A DNA stretch of 64,000 bases from Phytophthora colocasiae (Eukaryota; Oomycota; Peronosporomycetes; Peronosporales; Peronosporaceae): positions 1,116,001 through 1,180,000 of the forward strand of contig JAGKQI010000099.1 of assembly GCA_018806915.1 (NCBI GenBank), given 5' to 3'. A program made the translations under genes and the position numbers. Below the pieces are notes generated by a model. That model did no database searches. It was not told where the DNA came from and saw only the letters and a program-made list of their open reading frames with translations. How positions within the stretch are numbered: the stretch's first letter is position 1; the number at the start of each line of letters is the position of its first letter. This document shows, one piece after another, positions 1 through 8,648 of this stretch.

Positions 1-527
1 ATCCCGTCAGTGGGAACTGGCACCATCGCTTCGTCAGGTTCTTCCATGCTGGGCTGCGACTTGTCCAGCTAAAGAATTCTTTGTTGTGTCGCTTCCAAAG
101 GAAATGTAGAAGTGATATGTATTGAGCTGTTCGTTAGTTTGCACTAACAGCTCTTGTCCTATGCATGCCCTTGGAGGTGACCGCTCCGGTGGCACAAACC
201 GTCCGTACTTGCTGCACCTGCATAACAGTCCATACTTGATCAGTTGAGCAACCGTCCTTACTTGCTGCAGCTGGTCATCTTCTGTAGAGTGTTGGTGTTG
301 CTGGGCTAGATCCCAACAACGGCTACACAGTGTAGCACCAGCTACAACACGTGGCCATCGACCGCAAAGAACTAATCCAATGGACTTCTGCAGCGAATGA
401 AGAAAGTGTCGGTATTGATGGCGAGACAATGGAAGCTCACGATAGTTTCTTCGGGGTCATCGTACCTACAGATGATGTTACCACTTTCAATATGCACGAT
501 AACCTATTGCTCGTTCATAAACTTAGA
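1..527. other. No recognisable gene
   Basis: Several short open frames exist on both strands, but none resembles a known family or has gene-like composition. The inverted duplication that contains the RidA gene begins at its right edge, almost exactly at the stop codon of that gene. Confidence 0.5.
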
Positions 528-1724
528 TTACGCCTTAGGCGCATCAAGACGGACGATGACGCTGATCTCCACCATCATGAAGGGCAAACCCAGACCTGTG
601 ACGCCCCAGACCGTGCTCACCGGTGGACACCCACCGAAGTACTTCTTGTGTGCAGCACTAAGTTTGTTGCCATTCGCTGGGATATCCACGACCATGGAGC
701 CGGCGTGCACAATTTGACTGCGTGTAGCTCCGATTGCCGCGAGACACTTGTCCAGATTGGCGAACGCAGCCTCGCACTGCTTCTCGAAGTCACCTTCGCC
801 GATCGGGTTTCCTTCAGCATCGTGGCCGAACTGACCGGAAATCCACGCAGTCTCTCCGGCAACGACCACCTGACTGTAGTTGTGTGCATCTTCCCACGGT
901 AGATCGTGCGAGAACGTTTTGGGAGTTGCTGGTAGGTCCAAACGGACAGTGAACTTGATCTCCACCAGCATGTGCGGTTGGCCTAGTTCAGTGACACCCC
1001 ACACAGTACTTGCTGGACGATGCGAGTCGAAGAACTGCTTGTGTGCAGCATTGAGCGTTTCGATGTTGTCGCGAATGTTCACCACAAGTACCTCTGTGTA
1101 GACGATCTGGTTGCGAGAAGCACCAATCTCCGCCAGACGTTTATCGATGTTCTTGAACGCTTGTTTGCACTGTGCGTCAAAGTCGTTGCCACCCGTGGGC
1201 TTGCCTTCGTCATCGTGGTCGAATTGACCCGACACCTCCACCGTTGAGCCGCACACGACAATCTGGTCGTATCCGAACTCCTCCTCCCATGGCATACTGT
1301 TCATAATGGTTTTGTGGCCTTCGGGTAGGTCCAGACGGACAGTAAACTTGATCTCCACCATCATGTGTGGCTGACCCAGTCCCGTGACACCCCAAACAGT
1401 GCACGCACGTCGGTGTGAACCGAAGTACTGTTTGTGCTTGGCAGTCATAACCTCCATGTTCTTGCTCAAATCAACCATCAAAACTTCCGAGTGCGCCACT
1501 TGATGACGGGTAGCACCAACTTCAGCCAGACACTTGTCCAGGTTCGCGAACGCAGCATCACATTGAGCAGAGAAGTCTCCTTCCGCGACAGCCTTTTCGC
1601 CTTCGTGGGCGAATTGTCCGGAGAAATAGGCAGTCTCACCGACGCTCACGACCTGCACGTATCCGTGACGTTCTTCCCATGAGACGTTGTGCTTGTATGA
1701 AGAGTAGTTGGACAGCGACGTCAT
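528..1724 (-). CDS. Triple RidA (YjgF/YER057c/UK114) domain protein, copy 1
   Basis: A 398-residue protein made of three consecutive RidA-like domains, at about residues 14-130, 140-262 and 270-395. Each domain runs from a GETAWISGQF-type strand through a helix (CEAAFANLDKCLAAIGA) to a terminal STVWGVTGLG...MVEI block. RidA proteins are small trimers, often 2-iminoacid deaminases, so three fused domains could form a one-chain trimer (inference). Aligned to classical RidA, the catalytic Arg of the R-S-C/T-V motif appears to be Ala or Val in all three domains, so deaminase activity is doubtful. I start at the ATG at 1724. The frame stays open further upstream to 1814, but only from a GTG. The gene is the mirror image of the one at 7305-8501, with a few substitutions and a 10-bp length difference upstream of the ATG. 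Confidence 0.85.
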   Translation of the reverse strand: MTSLSNYSSYKHNVSWEERHGYVQVVSVGETAYFSGQFAHEGEKAVAEGDFSAQCDAAFANLDKCLAEVGATRHQVAHSEVLMVDLSKNMEVMTAKHKQYFGSHRRACTVWGVTGLGQPHMMVEIKFTVRLDLPEGHKTIMNSMPWEEEFGYDQIVVCGSTVEVSGQFDHDDEGKPTGGNDFDAQCKQAFKNIDKRLAEIGASRNQIVYTEVLVVNIRDNIETLNAAHKQFFDSHRPASTVWGVTELGQPHMLVEIKFTVRLDLPATPKTFSHDLPWEDAHNYSQVVVAGETAWISGQFGHDAEGNPIGEGDFEKQCEAAFANLDKCLAAIGATRSQIVHAGSMVVDIPANGNKLSAAHKKYFGGCPPVSTVWGVTGLGLPFMMVEISVIVRLDAPKA

Positions 1725-1826
1725 GATGTTGAGACTTGAAGTAGTAGCTTGAGTGTTGCGCAGTGAATTGGACAATGTTCTCGTTGTAAAGCAAGCTGTT
1801 CCAGTACTCTGCACAAAGTCTTTCTT

Positions 1827-1885
1827 GATTGCATCATGTTAGTTGTGACGGAATCGATACCGTCATGGCCTGCCATGATGCAATC
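1827..1885. repeat. Nested palindrome upstream of RidA copy 1
   Basis: A 59-bp inverted repeat with 12-base arms (GATTGCATCATG and CATGATGCAATC). Inside it is a second imperfect hairpin (TGACGG and CCGTCA). It lies about 100 bp upstream of the ATG and is matched by the same structure at 7154-7212. It could be an operator-like or cruciform-forming site, or a relic of a small transposon; neither is shown. Confidence 0.75.
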
Positions 1886-2603
1886 TGATTATTCCAGTAC
1901 CGGTATAAAAATAAGGATGTGGCCACACTAAATACTTTCGTCAAAGTATTTTGTGTGTCCACATATTTTTTTGGAGGTACCGAGTGGTCGTACTTAAGCG
2001 CGCGTTAGCGTTACTCTGTCTGAAGTGCCTCAAGGTACAAGAGGCACTTTGCGCGTACTGTAGCCACTTGTGACAAAAAAGAGGGGTTTTATATGGTATT
2101 ATATCTAGAGCATTTTCATAAATTTCAGCGTTCGTAGAGATTCCATTGAGTGGCTGACAGCGACCCGCTGTAACTTGTTGTTCGAATGTAGGTCATGGTG
2201 TGGTTTACACATTATAGAGTGTAGCAAATAATGTACACCAAAGTGAGTGTTGTTCGAATGTACAAAAGACTTGTCGATTTTAACGCTGTCGGTACGCAAA
2301 GTCTGCATGGGTCGCAGTTCGTTCGTTGCAGTATCTGACCTCTGGATCTTTCAGGAGCAGGATACGTGTACCGGTATCTAGGCAAGTAGATAATGATTCT
2401 TACAGAGCAATGATTAGTAGTCCAAATGAAAGCAGGAATATGACAAGATCAGGAAGAAATGTTGCATTACCATAGCTACTGTAGACATTTTAGCATGAAC
2501 CGCAGCCTTATGAAGCGCATCAATGACTGACTAGGTTTCACCAGCATTTTGGTGCCTTTGATGAAGCACTCAAAGAACATCGCGACACACTCGGTACCTC
2601 CAG
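1886..2603. other. Intergenic DNA with strong hairpins
   Basis: No gene was recognised. Two clear hairpins lie at 1919-1962 (arms about 20 bp with few mismatches, 4-base loop) and 2023-2049 (9-bp perfect arms). The style resembles the hairpin-dense retroelement at 39-47 kb. The 13-mer TTGTTCGAATGTA occurs twice, near 2176 and 2249. Confidence 0.5.
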
Positions 2604-3005
2604 TTACAGTGATGTAACTGCAGACACTCGAGGTCTACTCAACGTAACAAATGTGCGATTTGAGTTGCGCAATACATAGCCATATACATCGTTTACCATA
2701 AACGAAAACAGTTTGTAGCGCGACTCGTTCGTATTGTGCGTGGCGGAAATGAGCAGAACTTCAGGGAACGCCATGAACCAGCGCCGCATCTGTCTTGTTT
2801 GAAGCGTGATCGTCTGCGCCGTTTTGTTGTCATCCACAAACAACCACGACTCTCCCACACCTCTCGTAGAACAGCTTCGAGGCGGTCTTCGGTTGTCTCG
2901 TTTAATCGACGCTTCTCCCTCAACTTGGCCACCATGTTGTGCACATCTCAGGAGATCAAACCCCCGAGCTGCTGGATTGAACCTGGCGCTCAGGCTTGCT
3001 GTCAC
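2604..3005 (-). pseudogene. MULE/ZSWIM-type transposase fragment
   Basis: The frame contains FVDDNKTAQTITLQTRQMRR followed by the FPEVLLISATHNTNESRYK block. This resembles the start of the RNase H-like catalytic core in MULE-type and ZSWIM1/3-like oomycete transposases, where an FPEVLLIDATHxTN pattern carries the first catalytic Asp. Here that Asp appears to be Ser. No further catalytic core or SWIM finger follows, so this is a decayed fragment. Family assignment is by motif recognition only. Confidence 0.5.
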
Positions 3006-3402
3006 TCATTGCTGCAGTTCGGCCTGAATAACACCACACCAAACCTGTCATGTCATGGCACGCTCAATAGTACGCGGCGGGGTCGTACAGTACACTCATA
3101 CCTGTCAACTTGCCGGATTCTTGCGTCTGAACTTGAGTGATCGAGATTTCGAAATGAACGCTTGGGATGGAAGAAAAGGGGGAGGAGGGGTGTCAAGTTT
3201 CAGAAATTCCAACTTTCATAAATTTGATGAACGGTAATTTTTCGCGCGTATTTTTACAGTAACTACTCGTTAAGGTACGATTCTACTCGGTGACGCTAAC
3301 CAGTTCCTATTTTTTTATACAGGAATCGTCTTTTTACCCAATTAGAAAGCACCCCTCAATAGATCTCAAAAGTATATCCAAGTACGAAAGCTTCCTAGGA
3401 CG

Positions 3403-4736
3403 ATGGCAGCAGACGACGCCAAGAAAACCCCCACAGACGCGACCACGAAGCCTCCGACGCTCAAGAAACAGGCCAGTGTGGGGAACATCTCGGAGGAGAT
3501 CGAAGATGACCTGAGCACGCTCCCGAACATGCAACTGTCTCAGCTGCACTTCCTTCTGCAGCACCAGCACTCGACGGCCTCCACTTTAACGCCTGAAGCC
3601 GCTGCTGCAGCCAAGACGCAGGTGCTGGAGCTGATCCAGCAGAACGACATGGCTCCGTTCTACCGAGTTGTGTGCAACGAGTTCAACTGGCCTGTGGACG
3701 CTGCACTGGAAGTTCAAATGAGTCAGAAGAACGAGACGGAGTTGACGTCTCTGGACGAGCGTCTGGCTGATGCTGAGCAGAATCTGGGAGATATTGAAGT
3801 GCTGGAGGCTCTGCTGGCCAAGGCGAGAATGTATTCTCGGATCGGAGACAAGGAAAAGGCTCTGGAAGCTTTCAAGGTGGCTGGGGAGAAGCCGCAGAGC
3901 ATCAACCAGAAGATCCTGGTCGCTCTGCACATTATCCGCATTGGACTCTTTTTCTCCGACTTGGAACTGGTCGAGACGTACATTAAGAAGGCCACAGCGT
4001 ACGTGGAGACATATTTGTGCAATTTTTTTTAACAAGAGATGCTAATATGCTTTTTATCTGCAGGCTGATTGATGAAGGAGGCGACTGGGACCGTCGCAAT
4101 CGGTTGAAAGTGTACGAGGGATGTTACCTGCTCATGGCTCGTGACTTTAAGAAGGCGTCCAAGCTCTTCCAGGAGTCGGTAGCCACATTTACGGCCACTG
4201 AGCTCATGCCGTACAACACGATGGTGTTCTACTGCGTCATCACGTGCGTCCTTAGCGTGAGTCGAGTGGACTTGAAGAAGAAGATCGTGGACTCGCCTGA
4301 GATTCTCGCAGTCATCAACGAGATCCCGTGCCTCACGGACTTTTTGAACGGACTGTACGACTGCGACTACAAGAGATTCTTTACGGCCATGGTGGACATT
4401 CAGCCCTACATCCTGCGCGACAAGTACCTGTCGACCCATTCCCGCTTCCTGTATCGTGAGCTGCGTGTGCTTGCCTACGCCCAGTTCCTGGAGGCTTACC
4501 GCAGTGTCACCATTGGCTCCATGGCTGCTGCATTTGGCGTGAGTGTTGAGTTCCTTGACACGGAACTTGCTCGTTTCATCGCTGCTGGCCGGCTGAATGC
4601 GAAGATCGACAAGGTTGCTGGAGTGATCGAGACGAACCGCCCGGACGCTAAGAACGCGCAGTACCAGGACGCTATCAAGAAGGGCGACTTGCTACTTAAC
4701 CGTATTCAGAAACTTGCCCGAGTTATCAACGTCTAG
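3403..4736 (+). CDS. RPN7: 26S proteasome regulatory subunit Rpn7 (PSMD6)
   Basis: Two exons, 3403-3998 and 4064-4736, give 422 residues, close to yeast Rpn7 (about 430) and human PSMD6 (389). The 65-bp intron 3999-4063 has a GTACGT donor, a CTAAT branch-like site at 4042 and a CAG acceptor. Splicing joins the frame into the family signature LIDEGGDWDRRNRLKVYEG. The N-terminal half is helical TPR-like sequence, and the C-terminal third (about residues 240-380) is the PCI domain. Rpn7 is a scaffold of the 19S lid and contacts other PCI subunits. A possible 48-bp 5'UTR intron (3275-3322, GTACGA to ATACAG, with GCTAAC inside) is suggested by the sequence but not proven. Confidence 0.95.
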
Positions 4737-4983
4737 GAAGCTGGACTCTGAGCAGACGCCAGCTACACGACAGCGAATAGTCGATGCTAAAGCGTTAACT
4801 ACAGCAGAAAACTGAGTTCCTTTGCTTTTTGAATTATGTGCCAAGAGGAGATCTGAGCTTGGTCCGTTTAGCAGCAACATAAAGGCCGACACCACACGAT
4901 GCATGGACATTAGACATAGCTGTGGTATCAGGACAGTAGTTGGTCGAAGTTCTGGTTCTCTTCTTCAAATGCTTCTCGTTCTT

Positions 4984-5643
4984 CTAGTTGGCAGGTGAGT
5001 AGAACATGAACACTGCGCCAAACTGTTCCTTTGGTTGCCCTGCTGGCACACCCGTGTCAGCATCCACCAGCTCTCCGATATGCTGCAGTTGACCCAAACA
5101 CTGATCCTTCAAGTGATACGCTTGTGCGAACTTGACCGTGACCTTGACCTTGTGGCCCTTATTCAGGAACCTCTTCAACTGCTCCACCTTCATATTCAGA
5201 TCATTCGGCTACAATACCGGTAACAAATAATAGTTCTATAATAATGAAAAAATAATAGTAAAAAAAATACTTACAGCAATCTTCGCCCCAACAATGACTT
5301 CCTTGTCCGGCTTGGGCTTCTGCACCTGCGCTGCCTTCTTATTGGCCTTCTTCATCTCATACAGTCGCTTCTTCGCATCGAAAAGTCTGCAAACTGCTGG
5401 CAGCTTCCCCACAGGCGACACCTGCACTAAATCCACGCCCTGGCTCTGTGCGTGCTGAATTGCCTGGCGAATGGGGACATCCATGAGCATTTTACCGCCG
5501 TCTTCCACGATATTAACCACACGCGCTGTAATGCGGTCATTGGTGACACCCCACTTGTCCACAGACGCGAAACCACGCAGCAAGGAGTGATGGTCACCAA
5601 GTACCCGACGTCGCAGAGCTGGACGCACAACGGACGAGAACAT
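4984..5643 (-). CDS. Mitochondrial translation initiation factor IF-3
   Basis: Exons 5643-5275 and 5208-4984 give 197 residues. The 66-bp intron (5209-5274) has a GTAAGT donor and TGTAG acceptor, and falls inside the conserved KIAPNDLNMKVEQLKRFL linker of IF3. The N-terminal end (MFSSVVRPALRRRVLGDHHS) is rich in Arg and Ser and fits a mitochondrial presequence. The IF3 N-domain follows (TNDRITARVVNIVEDGG), then the C-domain (GHKVKVTVKF). IF3 prevents premature subunit joining and checks initiator codon pairing on the mitochondrial small subunit. It is transcribed divergently from the FANCL gene across about 134 bp. Confidence 0.92.
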
Positions 5644-5777
5644 CTTTGCCAGGTTATTGAGACTTTAGAGACTGCTTCAGAAACGTGCGGATGATAATGG
5701 ATGACGAATTAGCTTACTTTTAGCACTAATTCGTAGGTGTGTTTTCAGCCAATCAAAATCAACTGATCAATTGCAAG

Positions 5778-6977
5778 ATGCACTTTGTACCAGAAGACGT
5801 AGAGCACTCCAAGTATCGCGGCTACGTGCGTGTAGAGGGCAATGAGTTTGTCGTACGAGTGAGCAATGTATTGCATGATGTGCGGACGGGAAGGACCTTG
5901 CTGGATGCAGCTCAATTGGACGTGGAACGAGCTCTAGCTTCTCGATTAGAGCCGCACAGTGCGACACTCAAGCTTCGACTGGCTCAGGCGTCGTCTTTAT
6001 CGGGTTTCGCGGTGGAACTGGAAGAACTTGTTGCTATTTGTTGTAGAACACAGTTGGACAAGCAAATTGCACTACCTGGAGCTAAATATTACGTGAAATT
6101 GATGGCGGAACTGGATGTTGTGGGCTGGAATCGACTTCGGCACCTCAGTGACGATTTAAGATCACTGGAGCTTGAAACAAAGGACAAAGCAGGTCGAACT
6201 CATGCAGTTCTTGTACAGCTGCCATTGCAGTACACAGAGGATGGTTTTTCAATGAAGCCAGAGTGTCTGGTGGATGCTCCGGAAAACTTTGAGCTTCAGT
6301 GGCCGCCAGACAACAACCGAACAGTGTTGGGCGAGATTTTGAAGCAATTTGAAAGCTTTCTAGACAAGTTTCAGGCGTTTTGGGATGTCCTGGATGCGCT
6401 TGATGCTGCAGCTTGTGTGCTGGAGCCACATCATCCGACGAGAGCTACTGGGAGGCGAAGATTGGCACTGGAACGGCATGCGTCGGTGCAGTTTGAAGTG
6501 GACCCGATTCACCCCACAGTAGTGTTGAGTGAGCTGAACTTCTTTGGTAGCCAAGCGAGTACTGGAGTGTTGCGTGAACGCTGGGATAACAATGCGTCAA
6601 GTAAATGGGATGAAACACAACAACTACACAAGAACTTGGAGAGCGTGCTGGGAGTTGATTTGCCGTCGCCGAAAACGACGAAGATGGAGGAGTTTGCAGT
6701 CGAGTGTGGGATTTGTTACTCGTATCGGTTGGGAGAAGACGACAACGAGGAGGAGAAGCAAGCTAATGTTGGGATAGCGCATAAGGTAGCAGAGGAAAGA
6801 TCGTACATTCCAGACCGCCTGTGTGAGAACCCGAACTGCAACAGACCATTTCACGCCAAATGCCTGTTTGACTGGCTTCGCGCACTACCCGCGTCGCGTC
6901 AATCCTTTCACACAGTTTTCGGTGAGTGCCCTTACTGCCGAGAAGCTATTAGTGCCAAGTTTCGTCCAGAAGTTTAA
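5778..6977 (+). CDS. FANCL: FANCL-type E3 ubiquitin ligase (Fanconi anaemia pathway)
   Basis: A 399-residue protein close in length to human FANCL (375). It has the N-terminal ELF-like region, a central RWD/URD region with the family block FWDVLDALDAAACVLEPHHP and VDPIHPTVV, and a C-terminal PHD/RING-like finger (CGICYSYRL, LCENPNCNRPFHAKCLFDWL, ASRQSFHTVFGECPYCR). FANCL monoubiquitinates FANCD2-FANCI with UBE2T during interstrand crosslink repair in the nucleus. I chose the ATG at 5778 because the preceding in-frame codons start from GTG; a short upstream exon cannot be excluded. The finger loop between the first and second Cys pairs is longer than in animals (acidic insert EDDNEEEKQ). Confidence 0.93.
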   Translation: MHFVPEDVEHSKYRGYVRVEGNEFVVRVSNVLHDVRTGRTLLDAAQLDVERALASRLEPHSATLKLRLAQASSLSGFAVELEELVAICCRTQLDKQIALPGAKYYVKLMAELDVVGWNRLRHLSDDLRSLELETKDKAGRTHAVLVQLPLQYTEDGFSMKPECLVDAPENFELQWPPDNNRTVLGEILKQFESFLDKFQAFWDVLDALDAAACVLEPHHPTRATGRRRLALERHASVQFEVDPIHPTVVLSELNFFGSQASTGVLRERWDNNASSKWDETQQLHKNLESVLGVDLPSPKTTKMEEFAVECGICYSYRLGEDDNEEEKQANVGIAHKVAEERSYIPDRLCENPNCNRPFHAKCLFDWLRALPASRQSFHTVFGECPYCREAISAKFRPEV

Positions 6978-7153
6978 GCCCATGTGGCTCAAACCCCCGA
7001 AAGAAGACAATAACGTTTTGGTGGTTTTTCTTACAGCATGTGTCACATTATGGCTGCGGATCGAATGGCCAGTACAACTACACAGGACCGTGAAAGTCCG
7101 TACCCAGTTTGTCAACACCTGTAAGATTTGGCCAAAATTGTGCATAATCATCA

Positions 7154-7212
7154 GATTGCATCATGGCAGACCATGACGATATCGATTCCGTCACAACTAA
7201 CATGATGCAATC
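7154..7212. repeat. Nested palindrome upstream of RidA copy 2
   Basis: Same 59-bp nested palindrome as at 1827-1885, with two substitutions. Outer arms are 12 bases. The distance to the RidA ATG is about 92 bp. Confidence 0.75.
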
Positions 7213-7304
7213 AAGAAAGACTTTGTGCAGAGTACTGGAACGCAACGAGAACATTGTCCAATTCACTGCGCAACACTCAAGCTACTACTTCAAGTCTCAA
7301 CATC

Positions 7305-8501
7305 ATGACGTCGCTGTCCAACTACTCTTCATACAAGCACAACGTCTCATGGGAAGAACGTCACGGATACGTGCAGGTCGTGAGCGTCGGTGAGACTGCC
7401 TATTTCTCCGGACAATTCGCCCACGAAGGCGAAAAGGCTGTCGCGGAAGGAGACTTCTCTGCTCAATGTGATGCTGCGTTCGCGAACCTGGACAAGTGTC
7501 TGGCTGAAGTTGGTGCTACCCGTCATCAAGTGGCGCACTCGGAAGTTTTGATGGTTGATTTGAGCAAGAACATGGAGGTTATGACTGCCAAGCACAAACA
7601 GTACTTCGGTTCACACCGACGTGCGTGCACTGTTTGGGGTGTCACGGGACTGGGTCAGCCACACATGATGGTGGAGATCAAGTTTACTGTCCGTCTGGAC
7701 CTACCCGAAGGCCACAAAACCATTATGAACAGTATGCCATGGGAGGAGGAGTTCGGATACGACCAGATTGTCGTGTGCGGCTCAACGGTGGAGGTGTCGG
7801 GTCAATTCGACCACGATGACGAAGGCAAGCCCACGGGTGGCAACGACTTTGACGCACAGTGCAAACAAGCGTTCAAGAACATCGATAAACGTCTGGCGGA
7901 GATTGGTGCTTCTCGCAACCAGATCGTCTACACAGAGGTACTTGTGGTGAACATTCGCGACAACATCGAAACGCTCAATGCTGCACACAAGCAGTTCTTC
8001 GACTCGCATCGTCCAGCAAGTACTGTGTGGGGTGTCACTGAACTAGGCCAACCGCACATGCTGGTGGAGATCAAGTTCACTGTCCGTTTGGACCTACCAG
8101 CAACACCCAAAACTTTCTCGCACGATCTACCGTGGGAAGATGCACACAACTACAGTCAGGTGGTCGTTGCCGGAGAGACTGCGTGGATTTCCGGTCAGTT
8201 CGGCCACGATGCTGAAGGAAACCCGATCGGTGAAGGTGATTTCGAGAAGCAGTGCGAGGCTGCGTTCGCCAATCTGGACAAGTGTCTCGCGGCAATCGGA
8301 GCTACACGCAGTCAAATTGTGCACGCCGGCTCCATGGTCGTGGATATCCCAGCGAATGGCGACAAACTTAGTGCTGCACACAAGAAGTACTTCGGTGGGT
8401 GTCCACCGGTAAGCACGGTCTGGGGCGTCACGGGTCTGGGTTTGCCCTTCATGATGGTGGAGATCAGCGTCATCGTCCGTCTTGACGCGCCCAAGGCTTA
8501 A
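7305..8501 (+). CDS. Triple RidA (YjgF/YER057c/UK114) domain protein, copy 2
   Basis: A 398-residue protein of three RidA-like domains, virtually identical to the product of 528-1724. The one replacement I saw is Asp for Asn in the third domain (NGDKLSAAHKK). The ATG at 7305 is the first that opens this frame with coding-like sequence; upstream start candidates are TTG only. The absence of the classical RidA Arg in each domain holds here too. Keeping two intact, nearly identical copies implies recent duplication or continuing gene conversion. Confidence 0.87.
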   Translation: MTSLSNYSSYKHNVSWEERHGYVQVVSVGETAYFSGQFAHEGEKAVAEGDFSAQCDAAFANLDKCLAEVGATRHQVAHSEVLMVDLSKNMEVMTAKHKQYFGSHRRACTVWGVTGLGQPHMMVEIKFTVRLDLPEGHKTIMNSMPWEEEFGYDQIVVCGSTVEVSGQFDHDDEGKPTGGNDFDAQCKQAFKNIDKRLAEIGASRNQIVYTEVLVVNIRDNIETLNAAHKQFFDSHRPASTVWGVTELGQPHMLVEIKFTVRLDLPATPKTFSHDLPWEDAHNYSQVVVAGETAWISGQFGHDAEGNPIGEGDFEKQCEAAFANLDKCLAAIGATRSQIVHAGSMVVDIPANGDKLSAAHKKYFGGCPPVSTVWGVTGLGLPFMMVEISVIVRLDAPKA

Positions 8502-8648
8502 ATCTTCGACAGGTAAGTTTGTTTGTCCATGATGTTAATACCATTAGGCATTTTGGATAGGATAAACTAAAATGGTTTGCTTGTTAGTTGTGGGGTACGA
8601 AGAAGACCCCAGCGTATACTTTCGTGTCTCCTAAGCCTACATCTGTAG

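Larger units (their letters stand above)
525..1893. repeat. Left arm of inverted duplication (RidA gene plus upstream region)
   Basis: This arm is the reverse complement of about 7146-8504. Similarity stops abruptly at the stop codon on one side and just beyond the upstream palindrome on the other. By eye the arms differ by only scattered bases and one 10-bp indel. The arms bracket about 5.25 kb of single-copy genes. Boundaries are approximate to a few bases. Confidence 0.9.
7146..8504. repeat. Right arm of inverted duplication (RidA gene plus upstream region)
   Basis: Mirror copy of about 525-1893. Relative to the left arm it lacks about 10 bp at roughly 7241, upstream of the RidA ATG. Confidence 0.9.

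Noticed and set aside
34..429. 131-codon minus-strand open frame at the left edge
   Set aside because: No recognisable domain, signal or composition bias of a gene.
351..902. Plus-strand open frames opposite the RidA gene
   Set aside because: Shadows of the RidA coding strand. The same shadows occur opposite the second copy.
4029..4439. Minus-strand open frame opposite RPN7 exon 2
   Set aside because: Antisense shadow of a conserved exon with no independent signal.
7163..7393. Open frame starting in the palindrome upstream of RidA copy 2
   Set aside because: It overlaps RidA in another frame, has no family resemblance, and the 10-bp indel ends it differently in copy 1.
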